A stretch of 64,000 bases of DNA, from positions 17,207,733-17,271,732 of the forward strand of contig NC_049985.1 in NCBI RefSeq assembly GCF_000003815.2, in the 5' to 3' direction. A model generated the notes under the pieces. It worked only from the letters and a program-made list of their open reading frames with translations, ran no database searches and had not been told where the DNA came from. This DNA comes from Branchiostoma floridae. Taxonomy: Eukaryota; Chordata; Leptocardii; Amphioxiformes; Branchiostomatidae. The translations under genes were made by a program, and so were the position numbers. Shown here piece by piece: positions 45,551-57,522 of the stretch; position 1 is the first letter of the stretch, and every line of letters starts with the position of its first letter.

Positions 45551-46086
45551 GTACATCAACAGACAGACTTCGACGGATTCGACTTTGTAGGGGACGTTAC
45601 AACTTTTATAGTTAGGGTATATTTTTGCGCGTCCCTTTTATAATATACATCTTCTATCTACATCTTGTTATCTATTAAAAGGCTAGACTAGATGACTTTA
45701 TGTCCACCCCTGTTCCTCACTTATGGCTTACATTTAGCAATAGTTATACTTGTATTTTTACCTTCCGATCAGTCAAGAAGCAAGAGTAGTGTTTATGAAA
45801 CGAATAACGTGGATACCTTCAAGTTAAATCTTTGTAATTATTTACTTAATAATATTTAGAACCTCCTAACTACGTTTTGTAATATCATTATTCCATGTAG
45901 ACACATTTAACAACATTGATATTAACTTTCAACTGATGAACTATGTCTTTGGAACCAAGACAGTCATCCTTGACCTTGACATCAGCGGAACTACTTGCGT
46001 AACATGGCTAAGGGTCAAGGTCACGGATCACATTGGACAACGAGAGCCTTTTTGCCTGTGGGGGGGGGGGGGGGGAATCCAGGCTA

Positions 46087-46170
46087 CACTGGGTTTAGAG
46101 ATCTCTGTAACTGCTCTGTAACTGCTCTGTAACTGCTCTGTAACTGCTCTGTAACTGCTCTGTAACTGCG
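46087..46170. repeat. 11-bp tandem repeat
   Basis: Six copies of CTGTAACTGCT. It is the reason an antisense frame shows a repeated LQSSYRAVTE stretch. A G-run lies just upstream (46061-46075). Confidence 0.93.
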
Positions 46171-48396
46171 ATGTCTCAGAACTAGTTACATTTTGGCAGT
46201 TGGCCCAGAAGGCCGCCATTAGCATGTAGCATGGCATGCCGGGACCACACAAGGACGCAAGTGGAGCGGTATGTAGAGAACACGCTACCGTTTGAGATTT
46301 ACAAGTCAGTAATAAAAGCTGCCATACTCCATGAGTTAGAGAACTGGTAGATATCATCACTGTTCTTGCTATTAGAGTCCGCACGTTCGGTATGTGACCT
46401 CTGACCCTTGTAATGGCGGGAAACGAGATATCAAGTACCCACAGGTGTGACCAGAATACATTCTTACCGAACGAGTTGGCGATTTCACCTCTTATTGCTT
46501 GTTGAGAGCATTGTCTCATAAGGAAGGTAAGAAGAAAATGATGAAAATTTTTGATTATATAATCATAGTCTCTGTGGAAACGTACAGGGGTCATCCGTCG
46601 GGCCTTAACGTAACACCTTCCATAGTGAACTGATTCTCTGACAGAAATTGATGACAGAAAGAAAAGCTGATCATGACTGTCAATCAATTCTGTTGTATAG
46701 AATATTCCATTCCTGCAAATGTAAATTCCATCCAACAAGCGGTGGCAGGCAGACAACGTTTTCCTCTCACAATGTGTAATTTGATTAATTCATTTCCTCG
46801 CGCCTGTAATGTATGGCATAGAAAAGCCAATATCTGCAACCATGCAGCTCCTGAAACGTGTACGTTGTTGTAAGATAAATGCTTGGGTTAAGAAACACTC
46901 CTGACGCTATCAAAGTGAAATTATAACAGTTATATGCACTGTCTACTTTATAGCTTATTGTTGAGAGTAAAGATGGCGACGCCACATCTCACAAGCCGGC
47001 TGCTGTTTGTAAACGTCAATCATGGCAACAAGCAGATCTGAAAGAAGACATCCAGACAAGCGACCGGGAGGTTGACGACCCCTTGGTCACCTGCCATCTT
47101 TGTTGTGATGCCCTGAACCTGAGTTCTTGATCAGCATTCCGAGGCCTAATTGATGTTATTCTCGGCTGTTGTGCCTGTGATACTCAACGCAATCTATCTT
47201 GTAGTACAAAAATCAGCTAACTGTTAACTAAGCTACCAAAGACCCCAGTGGAAACCAGAGACGGACAACCTGGTTAGATTATGGGCAGGTTAGTGACTGA
47301 ACGGCCACTTATACACAACCACCCCCTCCCCCCTCCCATCTCGCTCCCACGGCCCGACCTGACACCCTGCCCCGCTGCTGTAGGCCGCTGTCACTCAAAC
47401 CAACAGAACCTCCAAGTTCATACAAACCATTCTATGGTACAATCACGTGACCTGCTGCAGACAATGGGCTCCACCTGACACGTGACGTCATCACCTGCCT
47501 GAGGCTGCTGGATCTGCTGAATCACCGTGTCGCAATCAGTAATGAGATTCGCTGTCAGGATCGTACATCTGTTGTGGTGGACTTTTGAACTCACTATATG
47601 TTTATATTCAAGGTATAGAAAGTTTATTGTCATGTTAATGATCAAGGTTCGCAACCCTTATCACATATGAATTACACTGAACGGTTCAGAACTCTAACTA
47701 CGTTATGATCACGGTTGTTGGGTCTTCCTCTACCTGCTTTCGTAATTCAACATGAATTGTGTTCTGTATAGCCCATAGGGCTACAGCAGGCTGACAAATA
47801 AACAGGTTTGGAAATTCAACAACGACGCCCTGAGATCAAAGGGTCATCAACCTCTGGGTCGTCTGTGAGGACGCCTCTTATGGGATCTGGCTGTCATGAT
47901 TTAGAATAAGAAAAAATCAGCCGGTTTTGTTAGACGCAATACCATCGCGATGTCACCATCTTTCACTCCCTACATTTAGAATTTACGCAGGTGTTCTGAT
48001 GTAATAATAGCTCAAGTCGTTAAAACGCGGCGCGTGTTGTTGGCTCAAGAATTTATGTATCAATGGCGTCCATGTTTGCATGGCTGTAAATATTCCCCTT
48101 TCCTAATTTACACATTACAAGCCCTGAGGAGAGGCATGCAAAACTATATCCTGTCAAAAACATCAATAAAGGAAACCACAACGCTGATTCAGCACTATAC
48201 CAACAGCAATCATGGTTAAACTTTGTATTGCATAACACATTCTATGTTGGCTGTCTGCCATCGCTATCATTATTCCATGACCAGGGATGACCGACTGAGT
48301 AGGTGATGCGTACCTGCGCTTACAAACTACCTACTTACGTTACTCCCAACACGCCCAGATAAATTCCTGTTCGTCCCGTGACGAGAGACATCCGCT

Positions 48397-48470
48397 GGTC
48401 AGGCACCAGCCGACAGACGTGTAATCGTCTATGTAATTTAAAAGCTGCTCTTTACATGATGTCACTCTGG
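48397..48470. repeat. Left arm of a distant inverted repeat
   Basis: A 74-bp segment starting GGTCAGGCACCAGCCG and ending GATGTCACTCTGG. Its reverse complement recurs at 50689-50762 with about three mismatches. Confidence 0.85.
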
Positions 48471-48654
48471 CAATACTGCAGTGGACACTAAAAAGTCTCA
48501 TCGGGAACAACCACAATCTTGTTGATTTGAATCAAGCTAAACGTGTTTTCTTTGAAGGGATGAAAATATAGCCTATTGTAACTGAGTAACAGGCAAACTG
48601 CCAGGTGCAGATAAAATCTAATTGGTCAATGTGCTCTTACAAATTACGATTCAC

Positions 48655-49390
48655 TCCGATGGCCTGCTCGTGTCCTACAGGGAATCCCAACAATGTCTGA
48701 CCAAGGAGGTTCCCTCTTTCAACCTCCTTGGTCTGACGTATGGATTTAATGCTACCTACCTAACACAGTGTCATACCTGGTGTTTGATTACTTCATACCA
48801 ACACAAGACTGTGGTCACGTATGAAATAAAACACTAAGATGAGCCTGCAGTGTGAATGCCCAGTAGATACCCTCAGCTACGTATGTATTATGGCCAAGGT
48901 TCTTGCTGATTGGTCACTCCGACAGGTTTAATCCTGGAAGTGTCGCCAGATGTGAAATAAAATCAAGGTTCTCAACTCTTACGAGCATATGAATTGTCAT
49001 CAAACTTAATAACTCTTACTTCATTCACCTACTCTTGACATGTAGGCAACCCCAGCAATGCATGACGTGTAGCGTTCACCTACATAACGCCGTAACACCA
49101 TGGCATACCAGACGTTTTATTACTTCTCACCAGTGCCACACCCTGGTCACGTTTGAAACGCGCAGATCGCGTAGATTAGCCGGTAGCGTGGACGGCCGCT
49201 CCTGGGAAGGGCAGGCTGCACTGTGCAGGGAGGGAAGGGCAGAACAACCAGTGTCGGGTGACGTAGAGTTTACGTCACACAACGTCATTCATTCTGAACG
49301 TTTGATTTTCCATACCGACGCGAGATTTTGGTCACGTTTGCAATAAAACACGTGGATAAGTTGTAGGTGTGAATATCCGCTACCTGCTAT
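48655..49390. repeat. Three degenerate direct repeats ending in GGTCACGTnTGAAATAAAAC
   Basis: Similar segments end near 48835, 49160 and 49350. Each has a CATACC..GTTT.ATT core followed by TGGTCACGTTTG and AATAAAACAC or related sequence. This is probably an old dispersed repeat in tandem. Confidence 0.55.
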
Positions 49391-49841
49391 AGCGTATTTC
49401 CTGGTAACTGCTACTCCTAATGCATTACCCGTTATGTACAGCCTGATATGTACACCATTACTTTACTTTTACTTTGAGACTAGACAGTACATGCGATGAG
49501 CCTTCAGTCATAATTTTGAAAATAATTAAAATGCTCGGCGGCAGCTGTCCCCTACTTATGAAGAACAGAAAGGTGCTTGATTTCCAGCTATAAAAGCTGG
49601 GATAGACAATTGCCATGATGAGGCTAACGTCACATTAATGATGGGATGGCGCAAGTCCACGGCGTTGATGTTTTAGATCACGGAGTTAACCTTAATCTGT
49701 AAGTACAATGCCGGGCAGTCTCGGAAGATGCTGGTTGTGGAGACAATGTGCATGTATCATACCTACAGGTTGTACCTTGGCATTTCTTGCGTTTACAGGA
49801 ATCAATATCCTCAAAGGGGGGGAGGGGGGGGGGCGTAACTT

Positions 49842-50105
49842 AACTACAGGCTGTTTGGCCCAGAATCAAGAGGTTCAAATCCTGTCGACTGACATGCTAC
49901 CGATCATGTCTTCTTAAAAATGACACTTAACACACCTTTCTCACTCGACCTAGGTGTACAAATAGGTACCTGACTTCGGTTGGGGAGGTAAAGGCGTTAA
50001 AAGGTGGTGGCTCCCAAGACCGTGCCTGGATACAGTGGAAAATACCCCAATGTCCAAACGGGATTTATAAATGCTACGGAACTACCTTTCACTTTGGTAC
50101 CTAGG
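49842..50105 (+). mobile_element. tRNA-derived SINE, copy 1
   Basis: Begins with CTGTTTGGCCCAGAATC and an RNA polymerase III B-box-like GAGGTTCAAATCCTG. It ends in GGAACTACCTTTCACTTTGG. It shares this layout with three further copies downstream, so it is a family member and not a functional tRNA. Confidence 0.7.
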
Positions 50106-50688
50106 GAAGTAAATGGAATGGAATGTTGGGAGTGACAGCTGAAAACTCCGTTCCCATGACGACCCAGAGGTTAATGACCCTAGATCCACGCAACTCCTCC
50201 CGTCCCTGTAGTGCAGGCTGCACTACCCAGGACCTACGTGTGTCTGACGTCACCAAAGTGTTGCACCGGGAAGAGTAATAGAGACGTTTTGTACGCCTTC
50301 GTGTTACGTAGGTAGCCTTGAACTCTGCAAGTCACACATTGCTGGGGTGGCCTACATGACGAGAGGGCAACAAGAGCAGATCATCCGATAGAATAGTCTT
50401 TCACTGGCTTCCGACGACTCATCCACGTGTTCTACTGTACACGTAACACGTAACACATTGCTCTGGTAGTCTCCCTGGAGAGAATCGAACGAGAGCGGAA
50501 CATTGGAGTGAACTGTCTTTCTAAAGTAAAACTTGATGAAAATGGGCAAATGGAGTAAATATATACCTGACAGTTTTGAACGTGTCCCCAATAGACGACA
50601 GATTTGTCCCTTACAAGACCGTTAATTAAAAACAACAAAATTTTGGTTGTCCTCGTGAGACCATTTCTGAGTTTTCATTGGAGTTTGA

Positions 50689-50762
50689 CCAGAGTGACAT
50701 CATGTAAAGGGCAGCTTTTAAATTACATAGACGATTACATGTCTGGCGGCTGGTGCCTGACC
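50689..50762. repeat. Right arm of a distant inverted repeat
   Basis: Reverse complement of 48397-48470 with about three mismatches in 74 bp, 2.2 kb away. Confidence 0.85.
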
Positions 50763-51604
50763 TGCGGATGCCTCTCTATGATAACATGCCTCTCCCCTGT
50801 CCTGGATCACGTGGGGAAACAGGGGTTTACCGGGACGTGTTGGAAGTGAGGTAAGGAGGGAGGTTACAAGTCCAGGTATGTCCACAGACATCATCTACTT
50901 GGTCAGCCGTGGATATGAAAAATCATGCAATGTTGTTTTCAATGATATTTGCAACAATTTGAAGTTTGCAGTGGTCACATCCTGTGTCTTCAGTTTTTGT
51001 AGATATAGTAAGGCCCTCTGTGGTAGTGGTAAGTCCTGAGTGATTCCACATCTTGCCTCACGCCGTGACAATGTACCAGTAAACACACACACGTGCTCCC
51101 CCATGCGATTTCTGCCGCCCAGAGCGCCCCGTGTGCAAACACGCGTTACGCTGTCAGTTCAACATGTCCGCGGGCTGGAGACAGCTTACTACAGGTCACT
51201 CCAGGATACCTGGGATCCGCAGGTACGCCCCTCCCGCGTAACACACCTGACGCGACGTGTGGTCACATGGTCATTACCTTCCCACAAAAGCACAGGTGCG
51301 AGAGGTGGGGGCAGATTCACCTGCAAACACCTGCCAAGACAGCACGGTTCCACCAGGTAAGGACTTTCACTGTAAGTAGACTGCGGTTTGGTGTATTCTA
51401 AGGTTTTGAGATTAGTATATTCTGGGACAGGAGTTCACTCAAGACACGCCTGCAAGCTAACGTGTGTAGTAAATAGAAAATACGGGAGTCCCATTTTTGT
51501 TGTTACTTCTAAGAAGCAGGTCAAGACCCGCAGTAAACCTCGTCACCCGTCAGAGTTCAGCGTTTGTCGCCGTCACTCTCCGGCGCAGGATCGTGTGACG
51601 TAAC

Positions 51605-51872
51605 CGCGCAGGGTGCTTGGCCCGGAACCCAGGGTTCAGATCCCGTAATGCTACAGACCCTGTGCCCTTGGGAAAGGCATTTCACACGAATTTCCACACT
51701 CCGAGCAAGTTATAAAGTTAGAATGGATATCTGGTTCCAACTGCGGTTGGAGATGTAGAAGGCAGCGGTTTGCCTCCGCCTCCCAATACCGCGCCATTGA
51801 CACAGAAAATAACAACCTACTGCCTTACGGCCCTTACAGCTACTGTATGGAACTACCTTTTTCGTTACCTGC
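51605..51872 (+). mobile_element. tRNA-derived SINE, copy 2
   Basis: GTGCTTGGCCCGGAACC, B box GGGTTCAGATCCCG, and the tail TATGGAACTACCTTTTTCGTTACC. It has the same general structure as copies 1 and 3. Confidence 0.7.
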
Positions 51873-52128
51873 CAGGCTAGGTAACTGGCAATCAGACAGG
51901 CTGATGGGTAAATACTAAATATTACTACTAAATACCGTTATGAAATCTGGCTATGACACTTAATACCGTTTATATGTAGAACATTACTTCTTTTTTTTTT
52001 AATTTGGAACAAGTAGCCTTAAGACTAAAGTCGTTTGAAGCAGACCGCCTGTTCTCTGGCACGTATTCGGAATCTGGCCCCCTCATCAGTAACATGCAAA
52101 TAACGTTGCTGTGACGTTTGGCGTACAT

Positions 52129-52372
52129 GTAGACTGTTTGAACCAGAACCCAAAGGTCCCGGATTCGAATCCTGGCATGCTATGATCATGAATGTTCTCA
52201 CTCCATGAAGTTGTTAAAATGTATACAAAAATGTATATGACGTCAGTTGTGGAGGTGAAAGGCGATGGAAGGAGAGGGATGGGCTCCGCCATCAAATACC
52301 GTAGCTCATACATCAGTGGACCTACTGCCTCAAAAAGGCTATGGGACTACCCATTTCTTTACCCTTTAAACT
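52129..52372 (+). mobile_element. tRNA-derived SINE, copy 3
   Basis: AGACTGTTTGAACCAGAACC, B box CGGATTCGAATCCTGG, and the tail GGGACTACCCATTTCTTTACC. It ends about 65 bp before the start codon of the MS4A-like gene and may lie in its 5' UTR intron. Confidence 0.7.
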
Positions 52373-52438
52373 AAAACTGTGAATAACGTTTCTGTGATCC
52401 TTATTTCCCGACATCTCAGAAGACGCAGAGCACAGAAG

Positions 52439-55400
52439 ATGCCGGACATGTGGAGTAACAAGTCGCCCCGCCAGAAGAGACGCCGCGCGGTGTTCCTGCT
52501 GGGATTGCTCCTGATCATCCTCGGCTCCTTCAGCGCCGTGCTGGGCGTCTCGGCCGCGGCGGAGTTCAGCTGGAGCATGGAGCACCGCCTCAGCGCGCCC
52601 GTCTGGGGAGGCTTAATGGTAGGTTCATATATCAGCACAACCATTGAGGGAGGGGGGCATCATAATAGGTTCTTGTCTCACCTGTCAAGGGGGGTGTGTG
52701 GGTGGGGGGGATCATGGTAGGTTCTCATCAATCAGTGTGTTAATGCTTTACGTTTGTGTCCGTATCTGTAAGCAGCGGCACCTGTGCTGCAGTACATTGT
52801 CGAATTGCCCCGCGGAAGGTGAAATAAAGTCACTGAACCTTCGGTGAAAACAAAGCAAGGGTTGTGAAAAAAGTCTCGTGACAGGGTCTTCTTGGTAGGT
52901 CCTTGTCTTGGTCTGCCTGAAAGACTCGCAGCCATTTGGGTCGTCTGGTGTAACAAGAGGGCGTTTGGCCCAGAAGTTAGGGGTCCTGGGTTTAGATCCT
53001 GGCATGCTACCGACCTTTCGCTCTTCAAGTATCTCAGAACAAGATGGACGAATTTTTCTCTGTCAGTGGATGTAACAAATGGTTTGTAATGATACAAGTT
53101 TGCACTCAGCGACTGACATGGTTCACATTCTGAAAATTTTTCTGTCAATGAACACAGTAGTGAATGACAGGATGTCAGTGGGTATGGTGTAACTTCGAAG
53201 ATTTACGGGATGTGTTTGTTTTGGTTTCCCTTAGTGTCAACTTGTGTAGCATGACTAGGCAGTATTTACTGCTATTGAATGACCTGCAATCAGTGGAAAG
53301 AAGGCAAAGGCTTTTGTTGCGACCGCCAGTTATGTTTGAACGTACCCGACCCTGATGCACATAACGTAGAGATGATAGGGTTGTTATTAGTAGGAGTACT
53401 AAACGAACACATTTCAGTATTGCAGACATACTTCAGTAAGAAGTCTGACTTCAGTTGTACAAGCTCACAGATACACACAGTGCAGACTCTCGTGACTCAA
53501 ACATCGAGTGTACTTTGAACAGAAAGGGACACTTTATAGGACAGGATCTTTGAAAGAAAATCTAAAAGTATATACACGAAGCCACGACTTGAGCTACAAT
53601 GAGCTTCTTTAAGCTACAAATACTTACCACTAATTCTGTACTCCAGGCAAAGCCCAACGGTGATATTTATTGCAGTGTCTGTGGTGTTTTCCAGGTGATT
53701 CTGACTGGCGCCACCACAACATTCACCATCCAGAGGAACAAGCACAAGCATCTGGTAGGTCAGGTCAGGTTGGGACCTCAAAGTCCTCAAATTCGTGAAC
53801 GACGTGCCGTAGGGCCATCAAATTTTCAGGACATGATATCGACATAATATCTGGCGAGTAATTGACGTTTGACGTTACGTCGACGTAAGATGACGTACTT
53901 ATGACGTCATAAATTTGATTATATTGGCCGGACCCATGAAAAAAGGGTATTCTCAGAAAACTTCAAGTTATACTACAAAAATGTAACAACAAGTGCAGAT
54001 AACAGAATAATAATATTTATTACTACTTGTATTGCCAATAGCAAAATCGATGACGTCATTATGACGTCATAAAATGACGTCATGCACATCTAAGATACGA
54101 GTTAGGCTCCGCCATATCATATCCACCATCTTGAATTTTTAAAAGTACTTTTTTTGCAACAAATAATCACAAAGGGCAATGGAAATAGACTAAATTCATT
54201 CATTTAGATGGTTTTTGATGAAAAAATACCAGGTAGTTACAAATTTTAAGGGATAATTAGCTTGTTATTCTTGATCTGGGCATACGGTCCGCCATCTTGG
54301 ATTTTGGGCCAATGACGTCATCAAATTAGCATAATTTATGCATATATAATTATGAAAGATATGCTAAATAATATAAGATTTTCTTTATGTAACAAAATAG
54401 CAGTAATATAGCAAATAAATGTGAAAAATACATTGTTAGAACCAAAAATAGGGATTTTGGGCAAAACTGCCTGTCAGCAAACGGTTGCCATGGCAACACG
54501 AAAAAATAGAAAATTTGTCAAACTTCGCAAAATTGTTGCCAACAATATTTTATGAAAACTCGCCAAATTTGGTGGCTTTAGCGTAAGGCGTTCTGGCGTT
54601 ATAGGACATCGAAGTTGGCGCAGGCCTCAAAAGCCCCCCCCCCCCCCCGGTCTGAATAGGCTGAATAGGGTTAAACCCAGGAACACTCAGTCTTTTCTTA
54701 TATTTTTCTCCCTTAATACATTATTTCATTTCACATCGTGGCTCTGAGGATAGCATTGTGTGTAATGTTAGGTCTGCGTCAGCTCTGACAATCACATTTT
54801 ATTGAAGCCAAAGAAAGTAAATTTTTGTAGTTCAGACCGAGTAAACCCCATGCAGGAATGGTACGGGAAAAAGGAACATAGTTTTGATATTGTTAGGTTT
54901 ATAACGTTTTCAGTTTTCACTGAGTATGGATACTTCTTTTGCACTTTTGACCGGAGTTATTTTTGTCCCATCGCAATGTGTCATCTCGCTATGTTGGTAA
55001 GACGATCGGCCTCCCCCGGGCTAGGTGAGAAGGCCGTCTGAGGTGACTGGCCGGGGTCTGAGGTGACCGGCCGGGGTACTGTGTTTGTAAACATCGGATA
55101 TTGCTTTAACAACGCTGTCATCGACTCTCTCTGTGTAAGCTGGTCTGACAGTTCAGCCCAAAAGCGAGTTTGCTGAGAGTTTCCCGGATTTTGGAAATGC
55201 ATAAGGCTGGGGTTGGTGGTCTTAAGTGACTTCAGTGTCATCCAGCATGGACATGTAAAATGCTTCAACCTGTTCAGCTTGTAAAAAGGTGCATTTGTTT
55301 CCCAGTTCTACGTCCTGCTGGGCGTGAGTGTTGCCGGGATGACGGTTTCCTTCCCGCAGTGGATTCTGTCTCTGTCCGGCCTCATCACCGACGGGGACCT

Positions 55401-57193
55401 CTGCTCGGAATCTGCTCTGGGTGTGCACAGCAATCTAGAGATGTAAGTCTACTGGTGTTACTGCCATAAACAGTAATCACACACAAAAAAAGACCTGTAC
55501 GTCTCATCTCAAAGCTTAATTACCTGTAGTATTAGACAGTATCAACAGGGCCAAAGTAGTGCCCAGCTGGTCACCTGGACTAATGTAAATCTACCAGTTG
55601 AAAGTATCCTTTCAGTGTCACTGACGAAAGGTAGTGGATGCTCTCTGAAACGTCTGGCAGTTTCCAAAATCTAACTGTACGTTTGTTATTTGGTGCATCT
55701 TATAACCTAGATGTCTAACCTTAATCGACCTAACTGCCTTGTCAAAAGATCCTTTTCATGAACATGTCGACTGTGAACCTGATTTGCGTCCTCGTGTTTT
55801 CCAGTGTGAGAGACTACGTCGCCTCCAAGGCTCTGCACGGCGTGTGTCTGGTGCTCGGGTTTGCGGAGACCCTCGTCAGCTTCAGCCTGGCGATACTGGC
55901 CAGCGTGGGCATCTGTGACAGCGGGGAGGTGGGTAAACGGCGAATTTTCCCCAGTTTTGTGTATATATATATAACATACATACGTTTCCCCCGCGGTGTT
56001 TTGAAGTACCGACAAGAATAGGTGGCTGTAATAGGATCAAAGATGAAGATGAATTATCTTTGATTGACGGTCAAAGACAGACTGGACAGGGACGTTTTGA
56101 CGCTTTTCGCAACATAGTCATAAACTTCTTTTACACTTCTTAGCTCGTCGTCAGCACATCGGTAATGCAAATCTCCACTTTTCCACCGTTAGTTTTTGTA
56201 ACATTTCCACCAGTAAACATTTCAAAGCATACATTGAACCACAACAGGTACACCCCCTTAATTCCATTGATCGTTTGTCATACAGACTTCGACTTCCCGA
56301 CTGGAGCGGCAAACCCGGCAGTCCATTCGAGAGTCCATCCGGCGGAACAGCACCAGAGGAAGCATCAGGACAGGTGGGTTCTAATTCACACTTATAAATA
56401 GTCACGCGGGTCTTTCACACGTTTTATCTAGCAGTTTTCTGGAGCTGTATGGCTCACGTAACTTTAAAAAGTTCTGTTTTTCATATAACGCTCCTATCAC
56501 TACCATGTGTCATTTTGCAACATGGGGGGCTAATGAGTGCCCTATACGTACTACGTACATTAGTCCACTTGAGCATCACACAAACTCTACACATTATTTG
56601 CCAATACAAACCAGTCTGGCAGCTACCGGTCTTCCTGTTTTGACATCTCCTGTTCTGGAAAAGTTATGATCCCGATTTATCGGCAATTCAGAGCTTTCGC
56701 GTTCTGAAAAGGCTGACATAATTTTTAGCTCTCTATCAGCTTTCTTTTGAATTGCATCAAGCGTTTTGTTACATGTTGCTTTTTATCCAAATTACGAGTG
56801 ATTTAGTTATGAGTATGTTCTGTTGCAGTTCCAGTGAGGCCGGCAGTTGTTCGTCTCCACCTCGCATCAGGGAGCCGTCTGTACCCCCCGCCTCAGGCGG
56901 GCCAGCCCCCACCTTACGCCGATGAGACCGGGCGCAGCACACCGTACACTACGGACACACACATCGGGCCCAGGGCTCACACCTCGCCGCCGCCTTACGC
57001 CGAGGAGACCCGGTCCAGCACACCGTACACTACGGAAACACTCGTCGGGCCCAGGGCGCACACCTCGCCGCCGCCTTACCGCGAGGAGACCCGGTCCAGG
57101 ACGCCGAACAGGGCTCACTCATCGCCGCGGGACGTCGCCACGCACGACCCTCCCCCTCCGTACCGGTCCCGGGAGGATGTGTCTCAGATTTAA
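52439..57193 (+). CDS. MS4A-like four-transmembrane protein with PPxY tail
   Basis: Six exons: 52439-52618, 53695-53754, 55306-55442, 55805-55928, 56286-56373 and 56829-57193. Borders are GT/AG and phases fit; 954 bp = 317 aa. Four hydrophobic segments: about 18-40 (FLLGLLLIILGSFSAVLGV), 54-75 (APVWGGLMVILTGATTTF), 81-103 (FYVLLGVSVAGMTVSF) and 133-160 (CLVLGFAETLVSFSLAILA), with short loops. This matches the MS4A/CD20-like plan, though TMEM families of similar topology cannot be excluded. The cytosolic tail has three repeats with TSPPPYAEETRSS-type sequence and in all four PPPY motifs, which bind WW domains such as those of NEDD4 ligases and hint at ubiquitin-controlled trafficking. AATAAA at 57517-57522 is a likely polyadenylation signal. 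A tandem paralogue follows. Confidence 0.85.
52955..53010 (+). mobile_element. tRNA-derived SINE, truncated copy 4
   Basis: GGGCGTTTGGCCCAGAAG and B box GGGTTTAGATCCTGGCATGC. Only the head is recognisable. It lies in intron 1 of the first MS4A-like gene. Confidence 0.55.
53755..55305. other. Intron 2 of the first MS4A-like gene
   Basis: 1.55 kb, AT-rich, with several TGACGTCA-like palindromes between 53870 and 54320 and a C-run at 54637. A dispersed element may be present but no ends were found. Confidence 0.5.
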
Positions 57194-57516
57194 ACCCTGC
57201 ACGTTTGGGACCGCATCTGTCAACAGCGACACCTACACAGCAGTGCAATGTGAACCGGTCAGAATTGCTCTGAGGAAGGTGACAGACGGTCACCGACACG
57301 CGGTCACGAAACGCAGGATAATAGAACAGTTGGTTGTGAGCAAAGATTCTGCTACTACGTGGCTGACAAACGCGACTAAAATGTCGAAGGATCTTAAACG
57401 CTTAGATTTAGGTAACTAGCAGTGAAAAGTATGGCAGACACAGTACAAATATTGTCGTTATTTTTATTCATTGTGCTTTTCCTTTCTCTTGAAATGGTCT
57501 CTAGGCAAAAGTTTGC

Positions 57517-57522
57517 AATAAA
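57517..57522 (+). terminator. Polyadenylation signal AATAAA
   Basis: TTGCAATAAAAGC, 324 bp after the stop codon of the first MS4A-like gene. Another AATAAA lies near 57997. Confidence 0.6.

Larger units (their letters stand above)
45555..52438. other. Repeat-rich intergenic region upstream of the MS4A-like genes
   Basis: No coding exon recognised with confidence. It contains an 11-bp repeat, an inverted repeat pair 2.2 kb apart, three degenerate 250-bp repeats and several SINEs. A possible 5' UTR exon of the first MS4A-like gene ends at about 51356 (CCACCAG then GTAAGG). It could splice to the acceptor CATCTCAG just before the start exon. Confidence 0.5.

Noticed and set aside
46028-46756. 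Minus frame of 242 codons
   Set aside because: The C-terminal part is the 11-bp repeat plus a G-run; no domain, no splice or polyA context. A real exon is not excluded but cannot be supported.
49860-53000. B-box-like words that could mark tRNA genes
   Set aside because: No cloverleaf with paired acceptor stem around them; they share longer repeat sequence and are better explained as SINEs.
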